Source: a virus. From it: a DNA stretch of 64,000 nucleotides. The position numbers were made by a program, and so were the translations under genes. The DNA is taken from the IMG/VR virus record IMGVR_UViG_3300034257_000053, positions 1 to 64,000 of that record; one strand, given 5' to 3'. The notes under the pieces were generated by a model, which was given only the letters and a program-made list of their open reading frames with translations, was not told where the DNA came from and ran no database searches. Below are positions 56,194-64,000 of the stretch, piece by piece (the stretch's first letter is position 1; every line of letters begins with the position of its first letter).

Positions 56194-57684
56194 ATGACCG
56201 ACCTCATCGTTGGTATCAAACACGTACGCGATGAAATCGAGATCCTTCCCATCGCCGGGATCGAGATGTCGGTTGCCGGCTTCATCGGCACGGCGCCGGA
56301 TGCGGATGAGGACGCCTTCCCGCTCAATACCGCGATCTATCTGACGACCAATATGGCGGCGGAGATCGTGCTGCTCGGCGACACCGGCACGCTTCCCGAT
56401 GCAATCCGCGGCGTCACCGACCAGCTCGGTGTCGATCAGCGCGCCGCGCGCATCGTGATCGTGCGCGTCGAGGAAGGTCCCGATGTTGCCCAGACGATCG
56501 GCAACATCATCGGCGAGGAGGACGACAAGACCGGCATCTGGGCCTTCCTCGACTCCGCGACGGTGCTCGGCGTCACGCCGCGGCTCTGCGCCGCTCCCGG
56601 CTTCACCTCGCAGCGCTACGCGCCGCTGGAGAACCCGGTGATCAGCAATGGCGGCACCGGCTACAGCGGCACCATCAACGTCGTGTTCACCGGCGGCACG
56701 CCGGTCCGCCCGGCCGCGGCGACCGCCGTTCTGGCGACCGGCGTGGTGACAGGCTTCACCTGGACCGATCGCGGTCTCTACACCACACCCCCGGCGATCA
56801 GCCTGTCCGGCGGTGGCGGCACCGGCTTTGCCGCCACGGTCACGCTGGACGATCTGGCAAACCCGGTGTGCGCGGCGATCCCCACTATTCTCGACCGCAT
56901 GCGCGCGATGTTCATTGCAGACGGCCCGGCCTCAAGCCGGCAGGCCTGGATCGACTGGCGCGAGACCATCCAGTCGGACCGCATCATTCCGCTCGCGATC
57001 GACGTCAAGATCGCGATCGGCGATGGCAGCATCGTGGTGAAGCCGGCGAGCCCGCGCGTGATCGGCATCGGCATTCGCCGGGATCACGAGTTCGACGGCC
57101 GTCCGTTCCATTCCTGGGCGAACCAGCCGGTGCGCGGCATTGTCGGCCCGTCGCGGCCGATCGCCTTCTCGCTGACCGATGGCGCGGTCGAGGCGCAGGA
57201 TCTGATCTCGCGCAATGCCGGCGTGATCGTGCGCGGCGAATCCGGCGTGGAGGACGCCATCGCCGAGGGCGGTTTCGTGTTCTGGGGTACGGACACCTGC
57301 TCGGAAGATCCGCTGTGGATGTTCTATCACGTGATGCGCGGCCGCGATTACATCGAGCTCGGCCAGATCAAGACGCTGCGCTTCTATCTCGGCCGTTTCA
57401 ACATCACGACGCAGACGGTGCAGGCCATCCTCAATACGATGGACAGCGGCCTTTCGATCCTGCGCGCGCGAGGCGACATCCTCGACTACCGCGTCGGGTT
57501 CGAGGCCGACAAAAACTCACCGGAGGAACTGCGTGTCGGTCATGTGCAGGTGATGTTCCGCGCCGAGGAGCCGCCGGTGCTGCGCAAGATCATCATCTCC
57601 TCGCGCCGCTACCGCGAGGCGCTGGTCAACCTCACGCGCACGATCGCCACGCAACTCAGCAGCGTCGGCACGACCAACTTCTAG
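56194..57684 (+). CDS. FI: contractile tail sheath protein (P2 FI-like)
   Basis: A 496-residue protein. GIEMSVAGFIGTAPDADEDA, FPLNTAIYLTTN, then FYLGRFNITTQTVQAILN and KIIISSRRYREALVNLTRTI are sheath signatures. An extra 73-codon segment (56641-56859), Gly-rich with GGTGYSGT and LYTTPPAISLSGGGGTGF, is inserted after ENPV and is bounded by the 9-bp direct repeat aacccggtg. The rest matches sheath order. Sheath subunits polymerise around the tube and contract at infection. Confidence 0.9.
   Translation: MTDLIVGIKHVRDEIEILPIAGIEMSVAGFIGTAPDADEDAFPLNTAIYLTTNMAAEIVLLGDTGTLPDAIRGVTDQLGVDQRAARIVIVRVEEGPDVAQTIGNIIGEEDDKTGIWAFLDSATVLGVTPRLCAAPGFTSQRYAPLENPVISNGGTGYSGTINVVFTGGTPVRPAAATAVLATGVVTGFTWTDRGLYTTPPAISLSGGGGTGFAATVTLDDLANPVCAAIPTILDRMRAMFIADGPASSRQAWIDWRETIQSDRIIPLAIDVKIAIGDGSIVVKPASPRVIGIGIRRDHEFDGRPFHSWANQPVRGIVGPSRPIAFSLTDGAVEAQDLISRNAGVIVRGESGVEDAIAEGGFVFWGTDTCSEDPLWMFYHVMRGRDYIELGQIKTLRFYLGRFNITTQTVQAILNTMDSGLSILRARGDILDYRVGFEADKNSPEELRVGHVQVMFRAEEPPVLRKIIISSRRYREALVNLTRTIATQLSSVGTTNF
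56641..56859 (+). other. insertion domain in the sheath bounded by 9-bp direct repeats
   Basis: 219 bases (73 codons, frame kept) between aacccggtg at 56632-56640 and the same 9 bases at 56860-56868. Removing the segment together with one repeat joins the text LENPV to CAAIPTILDRM, which reads as an uninterrupted sheath. The inserted product resembles the Gly-Tyr-Thr-Pro-rich beta repeats seen on phage surface proteins. Confidence 0.6.
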
Positions 57685-57725
57685 CCGCCGCGCCGCACCA
57701 GGACCCGCTCACCGGAGACACGACG

Positions 57726-58268
57726 ATGGCCGTCAGCACGATCTACGAACTCGACATGGCGAACCTGTTCGCCGGCGACGACGATCCCACGAAGTCGCAG
57801 TTCATGGTCATCGAGACCATCAAGCTGCCAATGCTGCAGGAAAAGACCAAGGAGCATATGCCGGGCGGCGGCGTCATGGGCGTGAAGATCGGCATGCGCG
57901 CGATCGAACCGCTCGAGGTCACCTTCAAGCTGCGCGGCTTCAATCCGGACGTGATGAATAAGTTCGGCCTTTCGAGCCCGCACCGGCATCGGTACACGAT
58001 CCGCGGCAGCGTGCGTGACCTGCGCGAGGGCAATTCGTTCCCGGTGGTTGCCGTCGTCGAGGGCCGCCTGGTGAAGGTGGCGGCCGACGACTTCCGGCGC
58101 GAGGACGGCATCGCGCACGACTACGAGATCGCGGAGATCATGAAGTATCAACTGATGTGGAACAATCAGGAGAAGTATTACATCGACTTCTTCGCGGGGC
58201 CGATCGGCTGGCGCGTCGACGGCAGGGTCGCCTTCCAGCAGGAAGCGGCGCATCTCGGTCTTTCGTAA
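57726..58268 (+). CDS. FII: tail tube protein (P2 FII-like)
   Basis: A 180-residue protein. STIYELDMANLFAGDDDPTK then IKLPMLQEKTKEHMPGGGVM and IEPLEVTFKLRGFNPDV are typical of the P2-type tail tube (KLPxLxxxTxEHxxGG). It forms the inner tube inside the sheath encoded just upstream. ATG 57726 is the start consistent with the family length. Confidence 0.9.
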   Translation: MAVSTIYELDMANLFAGDDDPTKSQFMVIETIKLPMLQEKTKEHMPGGGVMGVKIGMRAIEPLEVTFKLRGFNPDVMNKFGLSSPHRHRYTIRGSVRDLREGNSFPVVAVVEGRLVKVAADDFRREDGIAHDYEIAEIMKYQLMWNNQEKYYIDFFAGPIGWRVDGRVAFQQEAAHLGLS

Positions 58269-58285
58269 CGGAGGCGCGTTGAAGC

Positions 58286-58720
58286 ATGCAGAAGCCCGAA
58301 CCGGCTCTGGTCACGGCCGAGCCCGCAGCCGAGCAGCCAGCGCCGGCGCCGCCCAAGTTTGCCGACGGCGGCAAGCCGCGCGCACAGACCGTCAAGCTCA
58401 ACTATCCGGTCGAGTATGACGGCAAGATTTACAACGAGATCACGGTGCGGCGGCTGACCGCAACCGAGGTCGACCAATTCTGCACAGCACTCGTTGCGCG
58501 CGTCCCGACCGACACGAGCGCGATGCCGCGGCTGCCGATGTTCGACGTGCCGTTCGCGGTGCTCGATGCGCTCGACGCCGACGATGACGATGCCGTGCAG
58601 GAGGTCATCACAAGTTTTTTGCCCCGTCGCTTGCGGCAGGCGGTCGAGCAAAGCCAACAGAGTGGCGGGCCTACGCCGCCTTTATCGCCGCAACTCTCGG
58701 GTGGTCCCGCCAAGACCTGA
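58286..58720 (+). CDS. E: tail assembly chaperone E
   Basis: A 144-residue zero-frame product. A Pro/Ala-rich start (EPAAEQPAPAPPKFADGGK) is followed by the E domain: AQTVKLNYPVEYDGKIYNEI then VRRLTATEVDQFC and FLPRRLRQAVEQSQ. In P2, E and the frameshifted E-E' are tape-measure chaperones. The slippery site at 58615-58621 lies within the codons for FL in SFLPRR, 33 codons before the stop. Confidence 0.82.
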   Translation: MQKPEPALVTAEPAAEQPAPAPPKFADGGKPRAQTVKLNYPVEYDGKIYNEITVRRLTATEVDQFCTALVARVPTDTSAMPRLPMFDVPFAVLDALDADDDDAVQEVITSFLPRRLRQAVEQSQQSGGPTPPLSPQLSGGPAKT

Positions 58721-58845
58721 TGGCGATGGACTTTCCGGAACTTGTGCAGTGGTTCGAATACGCCGTCGAGATTGAGAAATCCCGCACGCGCTCGATGAGC
58801 GTCGCTACGGCGAACGCCCTCGGCCGCATGTTCCGCAAGAGGTAG
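58286..58845 (+). CDS. E': E-E' fusion by programmed -1 frameshift
   Basis: A -1 shift at 58615-58621 adds 74 codons and gives a 186-residue protein. The added part, with WRAYAAFIAATLGWSRQDLM then AMDFPELVQWFEYAVEIEKS, looks like genuine protein and ends at TAG 58843-58845, four bases before the tape-measure start. A short stand-alone frame from ATG 58720 is the alternative. P2 uses the same T TTT TTG mechanism at the same gene. Confidence 0.75.
58615..58621 (+). promoter_or_regulatory. -1 frameshift slippery heptamer T TTT TTG
   Basis: In the E reading frame the codons are AGT TTT TTG, giving the heptamer T TTT TTG in the correct register for a -1 shift. Six T in a row are rare in this GC-rich DNA. 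The same heptamer serves the P2 E/E' frameshift. Confidence 0.8.
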
Positions 58846-58849
58846 ACCT

Positions 58850-61231
58850 TTGGCCCGCACGATCGTCGGTCAGCTCGTCGTCAATCTGATCGACGGCGTC
58901 ACGGGCAAGGCCAAGGGCATCGCGGCCGCGATCAAGGCGATCGAGAATTCGGTCACCGGCCTCGGCAAGGTCAACGTCAAGGGCGGTGGCGTCGACGGCC
59001 TCGCGACGTCGCTCAAGAACGCCGAGAAAGCAGCGCGCGATCTTGCGGCGACGGGCAAGGGCCTGGACGATTGGGGTAGCCGGTTCTCGGGCAATCTCGG
59101 CCGGCTGCGCGCAACGCCTGGCGAAATCGACAAGATCAGGGACTCGTGGCGCCGGCTGCAAGGCGACATGCGCGGCGGCCGCCTCGACGAGGCCTTCCGC
59201 GTCAACGCGGTGCGGCAGTGGCAGGCTTCGGCGATCGCCGGGCTCGCAGCCGTTCGGCGGGAGCATGAAAAGACCGAGCGCGCGATTACCGCGGCATCGG
59301 TGTCGCGGCTCGGCCGCAATGCGGCAATCGTCGCCGGCGCGGTGCCGACCGCGTACGGCGCGCAGCGTGCGACGCGCTACGGCCTCACACATGGCGCCGA
59401 GCTTCCCCGCGAAACGACGCGGCAGTTCCTCGGCGGTATGACGCCGGAGGAACAGGCGACCGCCGCGATCAAGGCGCGCGAACTCTCGACGCGCTTCCCG
59501 TCGATCGGACAGGTCGGGGCGATGGAGCACATCCGCCAGCTCCGCGCGCGGTTCGGCGACTTCCCTCACGCGATCGACGGTGTCGAAAGCCTGGTGCGGG
59601 CGCAGGTCATCTTGCAGAACCTCAAGGGCGGGGAACAGGCCGGGCACGATCTCGAACGGCTGGTGCTCGGTCTTGAAGGCCTCGGGGCCGGCGCCGACCC
59701 GAAGAAGTTCAAGCAGTATCTCGACGCCTTCGTGAAGGCGAAGTCGCTGTTCCCCGATCTGCGCGGCGAGGATTTCCGTCAATATCTGCAGACGTCGAAG
59801 GCCTCGAAATACGGCCTTTCGGACGACTATCTGACCAACGTCGCGCCGACGATGATGCAGCACGAAGGCGCTGCCAAGTTCGGCACCATGCAGCAGACCG
59901 CGTTCGGTGCGCTGGTCGGCTTGCGCACCCGCAAGCGGTCGGTCGAACAGCTCATCGAGCACGGTCTCGCCGAGAAGTGGCACAAGAACGCCAGGGGTGA
60001 GGTGTTGCTCGACAAGATCGTCGGCGAGCAGGATCTGATCAGCAACCCGTTCAAGTGGGCGACGGAGGTTCTCGCACCGGCGCTGGAAAAGAAGGGAGTC
60101 AGCTTCACCGGCGACAAGGAGAAATTCGTCTCGACCGTCACGAAGATGTTCTCGGATCGCAACGCGGCCGAATTCTTCACGACGCTGCTCGCCAACAAGT
60201 CGGTGATCGAAAAGGACCGCGCGATGCTCGCCACGGCGCGCGGCACCGAGTCGGCGGAGGAAGTGCGGGTGCGCGATCCGTTCGTCGCATTCGACGGTGT
60301 GAAGCAGCAACTCATCAACGTCGTGCAGAACGCGCTCGAGCCCCAGGCGGCGCGCGCGACCGCGGCCCTCAACAGCGTCGCCGACGCGCTCGGCCGGCTG
60401 GCGGCGATCAACCTCAGTCAGACGGGGTGGTTCAAAGAGCCTGCAAAGCAATTCATGCAGGACGTGAGCGACACCTCGCTGACCAAGATCCTGTTCAAGC
60501 CCTTCGAGGCGTGGAAGCTGCTGCTCGGTGCCGACAAGGCGTGGTGGTCCATGGCCACCGAAGGACAATCGAATTGGGGCGGCAGGTCCAAGCGCCCGCC
60601 GGAGGACTTCACCTTCGCGTCGACCGGCCGCTTCCGCGGCGGCGCGGCGGCGCCAAGCGACACGGGGCTTTTCAATGTGCCGGCGGCGGCGCCTGGCCGC
60701 TTTCCGAACCTGCCGATGTTCCAGGCGCCGATCCAGCCGTTCGATCTGTCGGCCACGGCAGGCTCGACGATGGACAGCTACAACGAAGTCCTGCGCGCCA
60801 AGGGTGAGGAAGCAAAGGGAATCGGTGCGAGCATCGCTTCCGCGCTGCGCTCGCTTCTGAGCTTCACGGCGACGCCCAACATCCAGATGCCAAGCGTGCC
60901 TGGCGCGCCCGCGGCTGCAACCGGAACGCCCTCGGCGCCGGCGCGCGCATCCGGAGGCAGCGTCTACGCCGGGCAGCTCTACCAGGTCTCCGAGCATGGG
61001 CCGGAACTGTTCGTGCCCGGCACGGACGGTTCGATCGTTCCCGATCCTGGAGGCGCTGGCGGCGGCAGCGCGGCCGGTGGGCGGTCAGTCTCGGTGTCGT
61101 TTGGTGAAATGCACTTCCACGGCGTGCACGACACCGCCGCTGTCGCATCGAGCGTCGTCGGCACCCTCAACGACAAGGTCAACGACGAAATCCGCAGCCT
61201 GTTCTCCGACTACGGCGTCGAGGTGGTGTGA
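58850..61231 (+). CDS. T: tail tape measure protein
   Basis: A 793-residue protein from TTG 58850 with gagg eight bases upstream. The N-terminus (VVNLIDGVTGKAKGIAAAIK) and long helical stretches are typical. The terminal SGGSVYAGQLYQVSEHGPEL, FVPGTDGSIVPDPGG is the usual tape-measure ending in alphaproteobacterial phages. It sets tail length and is ejected ahead of the DNA. It follows the E/E' chaperones, as in P2. Confidence 0.85.
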   Translation: MARTIVGQLVVNLIDGVTGKAKGIAAAIKAIENSVTGLGKVNVKGGGVDGLATSLKNAEKAARDLAATGKGLDDWGSRFSGNLGRLRATPGEIDKIRDSWRRLQGDMRGGRLDEAFRVNAVRQWQASAIAGLAAVRREHEKTERAITAASVSRLGRNAAIVAGAVPTAYGAQRATRYGLTHGAELPRETTRQFLGGMTPEEQATAAIKARELSTRFPSIGQVGAMEHIRQLRARFGDFPHAIDGVESLVRAQVILQNLKGGEQAGHDLERLVLGLEGLGAGADPKKFKQYLDAFVKAKSLFPDLRGEDFRQYLQTSKASKYGLSDDYLTNVAPTMMQHEGAAKFGTMQQTAFGALVGLRTRKRSVEQLIEHGLAEKWHKNARGEVLLDKIVGEQDLISNPFKWATEVLAPALEKKGVSFTGDKEKFVSTVTKMFSDRNAAEFFTTLLANKSVIEKDRAMLATARGTESAEEVRVRDPFVAFDGVKQQLINVVQNALEPQAARATAALNSVADALGRLAAINLSQTGWFKEPAKQFMQDVSDTSLTKILFKPFEAWKLLLGADKAWWSMATEGQSNWGGRSKRPPEDFTFASTGRFRGGAAAPSDTGLFNVPAAAPGRFPNLPMFQAPIQPFDLSATAGSTMDSYNEVLRAKGEEAKGIGASIASALRSLLSFTATPNIQMPSVPGAPAAATGTPSAPARASGGSVYAGQLYQVSEHGPELFVPGTDGSIVPDPGGAGGGSAAGGRSVSVSFGEMHFHGVHDTAAVASSVVGTLNDKVNDEIRSLFSDYGVEVV

Positions 61232-61653
61232 TGCTGTACGCGCTCGGGCCGGTGGTTTTCACCGTCGCGCCGCTCAACGCCGACAAAATCGGCCGCGAAG
61301 GCGAAACGCGTCATGCCCAGCACGCGGTGATGGGCGCCGCCCCCGTCTATGAGTTCATGGGCGAGGGTCAGCGCGAGTTCACGATCAAGGGCGCGGTGTT
61401 TCCGGAGCACTTCGGCGGACTAGGCGAGCTCGAGACGATCGAGGCATTGCGCCGCGCCGGCATGCCGCAGCACCTGATCCGCGGCGACGGCAAGCCGATC
61501 GGCTGGGTGCTGATCCAGAAAGTGAAGGAAGACGGCGACCATCTCGGCTTCTCCGGCGTGCCGCGCCACATCAGCTATTCGATCGACATGAAAATCACGG
61601 ACGCGCCGAGCGGTGCGGGGCTGATCGACGTGGTGGGAGGCTTCCTGCGGTGA
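61231..61653 (+). CDS. U: tail protein U
   Basis: A 140-residue protein. MLYALGPVVFTVAPLNADKI, then FTIKGAVFPEHFGGLGELET and DGKPIGWVLIQKVKED is the P2 GpU pattern (PxxFGxxxxxxLR..G.P..L..g.G...G). It completes the tail terminus. The ATG shares one base with the preceding TGA. Confidence 0.88.
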   Translation: MLYALGPVVFTVAPLNADKIGREGETRHAQHAVMGAAPVYEFMGEGQREFTIKGAVFPEHFGGLGELETIEALRRAGMPQHLIRGDGKPIGWVLIQKVKEDGDHLGFSGVPRHISYSIDMKITDAPSGAGLIDVVGGFLR

Positions 61654-61877
61654 CGACGTTCGAGACGATCGCCGTGAAGGCGGAGGGCCTCACGGTGTCG
61701 CGCATCGTGTGGCGCCGCTTTCGCCGCTACATGCCCGGCCTCGTCGCGCGCGTGCTCGACATTAACCCGGGGCTCGCGGGAGCCGGACCGATCCTGCCGT
61801 ACGGAACCAAGTTCACGATGCCGATCGAGCCGCCCCCGCAGACCATCATCCGGCCCGTCGTGAACATCTGGGATTGA
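61650..61877 (+). CDS. X: tail protein X (LysM-like)
   Basis: A 75-residue protein from GTG 61650. TVSRIVWRRFRRYMPGLVAR then VLDINPGLAGAGPILPYGTK and the end VVNIWD match P2 GpX, a small LysM-like protein (D-I-W-R-Y, NPGLA, LPxGxxI-LP). It is part of the baseplate hub. GTGA overlap with U. Confidence 0.85.
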   Translation: MTTFETIAVKAEGLTVSRIVWRRFRRYMPGLVARVLDINPGLAGAGPILPYGTKFTMPIEPPPQTIIRPVVNIWD

Positions 61878-61878
61878 C

Positions 61879-62916
61879 GTGCTCGAGCCCGATTTTCAGG
61901 TTCTGATTGGCGGTCGCGACGTCAGCTCCAAGATCCGCCCGCTGTTGGAGTCGATCACCGTCGAGGACAAGGACGGCGTTGCGTCCGACAGTTGCGAGAT
62001 CGTGCTCGCCGATCCCGACGGCTCGGTGCTGATGCCCGAGAAGGACGACACGATCAGCATCTTGCTCGGCCACAAGGGCAAGGGCGTCGGGCTGGTGTTC
62101 GAGGGCTTTGTCGACGGAACGACATCGGCCGGTGCCAAGGGCAGCGGCCGCAAGCTCACGGTGAAAGGCAAGAGCGCGCGGCAGAAGTCGAAGGCCAAGG
62201 AGCCGCGCGAAAAGCATTGGGACAAAAAGACGTTCGGTGAGGTCGCGAAGGATGCGGCTTCGTACGCCGGACTGTCGGCAACCGTCGACGGCTCGCTCGC
62301 GTCGCTCAAGCGCGAGTATTGGTCGATGAAGAACGAAAGCTTCCAGCATTGGGGTCAGCGTATGGCCCGGCAGCTCGGAGCGACGTTCAAGATCGCCGGC
62401 AACCGCGCGGTGTTCATGAAGCGCAACGCCGGTGCCGGCGCGGGCGGGACCGCGCTCGCAACGGTGCGAGCGGTGTACGGCGACAACATGGTCAACTGGT
62501 CGATCTCGCCGGACCTTGGTCAGCCGCAGTTTCGCAAGGTCAAGACGCGCTACTACGACCCGAAGTCGGCCAAGTGGAAGACCGAGGAGCGCGACGTCGA
62601 CGGCACCGATGCGCCGGCGGTGCGCACACTACGCTTCCAGGCGGGCGATAAGGACAACGCCAAACAGAACTCCGATGCCGAGGCGGGCGCGAGCGAGCGG
62701 AACAAGGGATCCGGCAGCGTTCAAATCCTCGGCGATGCGGCCGCAAAGCCCGAAGGCACGCTGACGATCGAGGGAGCCAGGCCCGGCATCGACGGCGAAT
62801 ACGCGATCGACAGCGTCAAGCATCACCTGACGAAGTCGGGCGGTTACACCTGCGACATCTCGATCGGGAAGCCGAAGGGCAAGGCCGGCAAGGACGGCCG
62901 GGGCAAGAAAAAATGA
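61879..62916 (+). CDS. D: baseplate hub protein D (P2 late protein D)
   Basis: A 345-residue protein from GTG 61879. EPDFQVLIGGRDVSSKIRPL then LESITVEDKDGVASDSCEIV, FEGFVDGTTSAGAKGSGRKL and YWSMKNESFQHWGQRMARQL match the hub family (Vgr/gp27-like). The C-terminus is Lys/Gly-rich (GKPKGKAGKDGRGKKK). It connects the tail tube to the spike V. U-X-D order is as in P2. Confidence 0.88.
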   Translation: MLEPDFQVLIGGRDVSSKIRPLLESITVEDKDGVASDSCEIVLADPDGSVLMPEKDDTISILLGHKGKGVGLVFEGFVDGTTSAGAKGSGRKLTVKGKSARQKSKAKEPREKHWDKKTFGEVAKDAASYAGLSATVDGSLASLKREYWSMKNESFQHWGQRMARQLGATFKIAGNRAVFMKRNAGAGAGGTALATVRAVYGDNMVNWSISPDLGQPQFRKVKTRYYDPKSAKWKTEERDVDGTDAPAVRTLRFQAGDKDNAKQNSDAEAGASERNKGSGSVQILGDAAAKPEGTLTIEGARPGIDGEYAIDSVKHHLTKSGGYTCDISIGKPKGKAGKDGRGKKK

Positions 62917-62931
62917 GTGGAGAGGTTCAAC

Positions 62932-63301
62932 ATGCGGGGGGGGGGGGGCACGTCTGGTCGTGCTTGTGCTGCTGCTCGCACCGACGGCGCAGGCGGTCGC
63001 GCAGTCGCATCACGGCCGTCATCACGCGTTCTACCAGAACTGGATCAACAAGGCGGACAAGGGCTGCTGCAACGATCAGGATTGCGGCGAGCTAGCCGAG
63101 AACGATGAGCGCACGATCGGCGATCGCGTTGAAGTCCTGGTCGAGGGCACGACGTGGTGCCCGGTCGAGCCACACCACTACTTGAAGCGCGGCAACGCCC
63201 CGAATTGGGCCACGGCGCATGTCTGTGTGCGGAAGTGGCGGCAGCCGGACGAGCCCGCATGCGCGCGGTTGCTCTGTTACCAACCGAAGCCGGGGACGTG
63301 A
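62932..63301 (+). CDS. small secreted cysteine-rich protein, split by a 13-G tract
   Basis: ATG 62932 has a good site (gagagg) six bases upstream, but the 13 G that follow (62936-62948) put it out of frame with the protein, which is open from 62960 to 63301. With 11 or 14 G the two join, giving MRGGG-ARLVVLVLLLAPTAQAVA, a complete signal peptide, then a mature domain with GCCNDQDCGE, TTWCPVEPHHYLKRGNAPNW and CARLLCYQPKPG. As written, only a start at GTG 62960 works, lacking the basic n-region. It may be an off-phase gene or an assembly length error. Confidence 0.6.
62936..62948 (+). repeat. 13-base G tract in the 5' end of a signal-peptide gene
   Basis: Thirteen consecutive G starting one base after ATG 62932-62934. 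It is the longest of four G/C runs of nine or more in the window (others 6995-7003, 30076-30085 and 30621-30629). Such runs slip in replication and are also hard to sequence exactly. Confidence 0.8.
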
Positions 63302-63774
63302 CCGTGACCGACTATCCGACGACCTGGTGGGAACGCACCGGCAATACGACGCCGTGGGTTGATCATCCGGGCGGCGGGCGGAGCTGTTCGCAAATCTTCC
63401 GGTGCATCGCGACTGGCGAGGAGTGCCCCTCGACCGAGCTTCCGATCGGTGCGCTGTTCGCTGCCGAACGCGACGCCGACGATGAACCGAACGGCTTTCC
63501 GCCTGTCGGCCACGACGGGTTGTCGATCGTCTGCGTCTGCATCGGCAACAGTGGCCCCGGCAGCCGGCATCACTGGTACATCGACTATCGCGCCAGCAAC
63601 TGCACCATGAAGGACGACAAGGAACATCGGTGCTGGGTGCGCCACGGCACCGTCGGCGAGAAGGTGACGGTCGACAAGAACGGCAAGACATGCGGCGCCG
63701 GTGCCGGATCCTTCTACATGGATAACCAGCGCTGGCACGGCTTCCTGCGCAACGGCGCGCTCGTCCAAGGCTGA
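63298..63774 (+). CDS. hypothetical protein with many cysteines
   Basis: A 158-residue protein from GTG 63298 (GTGA overlap; GTG 63304 also possible). Residues such as RSCSQIFRCIATGEECPS, LSIVCVCIGNSGPGSRHHWY and NCTMKDDKEHRCWV give eight cysteines, suggesting disulfides in an exported or virion-surface protein, although no signal peptide is evident. It pairs with the upstream cysteine-rich gene. Function unknown. Confidence 0.5.
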   Translation: MTVTDYPTTWWERTGNTTPWVDHPGGGRSCSQIFRCIATGEECPSTELPIGALFAAERDADDEPNGFPPVGHDGLSIVCVCIGNSGPGSRHHWYIDYRASNCTMKDDKEHRCWVRHGTVGEKVTVDKNGKTCGAGAGSFYMDNQRWHGFLRNGALVQG

Positions 63775-63805
63775 TCGTCCCGGAAACCAATCAAGGGTGA
63801 TCTGA

Positions 63806-64000
63806 ATGCGAGTCCTTCTCGCCACGCTGGCGTTTGCCGGCGCGCTCGTTTCGTGCGCGCCGCCCTTGCAGGCACAGCCCGACGAGCGGCTGTTCTTCGT
63901 GCAGGGCGGCACGCATCCGAACGACGTGCTGGACGCGCGGAAATGCCCGCCGCCGTTCTCGCGGGCGCGCTGCAAGCGCGAGCGCGTCAAGAAGTCTCCG
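63806..64000 (+). CDS. partial lipoprotein-like gene running off the right edge
   Basis: Sixty-five codons without a stop from ATG 63806, with aaggg upstream. MRVLLATLAFAGALVSCAPP is a lipoprotein-type signal (lipobox LVSC), followed by LQAQPDERLFFVQGGTHPND. A small outer-membrane lipoprotein, possibly of a lysis (spanin) system, is conceivable, but the rest lies outside the window. Confidence 0.5.
   Translation, partial: MRVLLATLAFAGALVSCAPPLQAQPDERLFFVQGGTHPNDVLDARKCPPPFSRARCKRERVKKSP

Overview
The window is tailed-phage DNA, or a phage-derived contig. GC content is high, and the primase looks like those of Alphaproteobacteria: it lacks zinc ligands and has the SPFN and SSGKNG motifs. A rhizobial-type host is likely but cannot be proven from the sequence. 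There are no host housekeeping operons, ribosomal RNA, integrase or recognisable repressor, so lifestyle is undetermined. The last gene runs off the right edge.

Layout. (1) 1-26.1 kb, plus strand: about 45 tightly coupled genes, mostly with ATGA or GTGA stop/start overlaps. They encode DNA-modifying enzymes (an MT-A70-like protein, a Dam/D12 enzyme, a C5-cytosine methyltransferase with repeats, and two tandem phage-type Dam enzymes), DUF5131, DUF4326, DUF1643 and ASCH proteins, a HhH glycosylase-like protein, and a replication set: a lambda-O-like initiator with an apparent in-gene origin, a DnaG primase and a DnaB helicase. (2) Inside this arm, 9.7-12.4 kb is a complete diversity-generating retroelement (DGR) in canonical order: variable protein with VR, avd, TR, reverse transcriptase. 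VR and TR align without gaps over 125 bp with 11 mismatches, all at TR adenines. (3) 26.1-35.4 kb, minus strand: an oppositely oriented operon with a HerA/DUF853-like ATPase, a DnaN sliding clamp and many small unknowns. Several of its genes are separated by repeated hairpin cassettes. A promoter-like sequence with an internal palindrome lies at its head. (4) 35.5-36.5 kb: a mostly non-coding junction with a large nested dyad (possible cos site) and a tRNA-Met(CAT) with initiator features. (5) 36.5-64 kb, plus strand: the virion module. The head genes are lambda-like (Nu1-like and GpA-like terminase, gpW-like joiner, GpB portal, S49 protease with nested scaffold, GpD, GpE, FI/FII-like connectors). 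They lead straight into a P2-like contractile tail in P2 order (V, W, J, I, fibre proteins, sheath, tube, E/E' frameshift pair, tape measure, U, X, D). Small secreted proteins follow.

How it fits together. The left arm replicates and methylates phage DNA. The minus-strand arm supplies a phage sliding clamp and accessory proteins. The right arm builds a virion with a lambda-type head on a P2-type tail. The DGR diversifies the C-terminus of a lectin-fold-like protein, probably a surface or adhesin component, although it sits far from the tail genes. The items most worth checking are the DGR, the in-gene iteron origin, a 13-G tract that puts a signal-peptide gene out of frame, the hairpin cassettes, and a sheath-domain insertion bounded by direct repeats.
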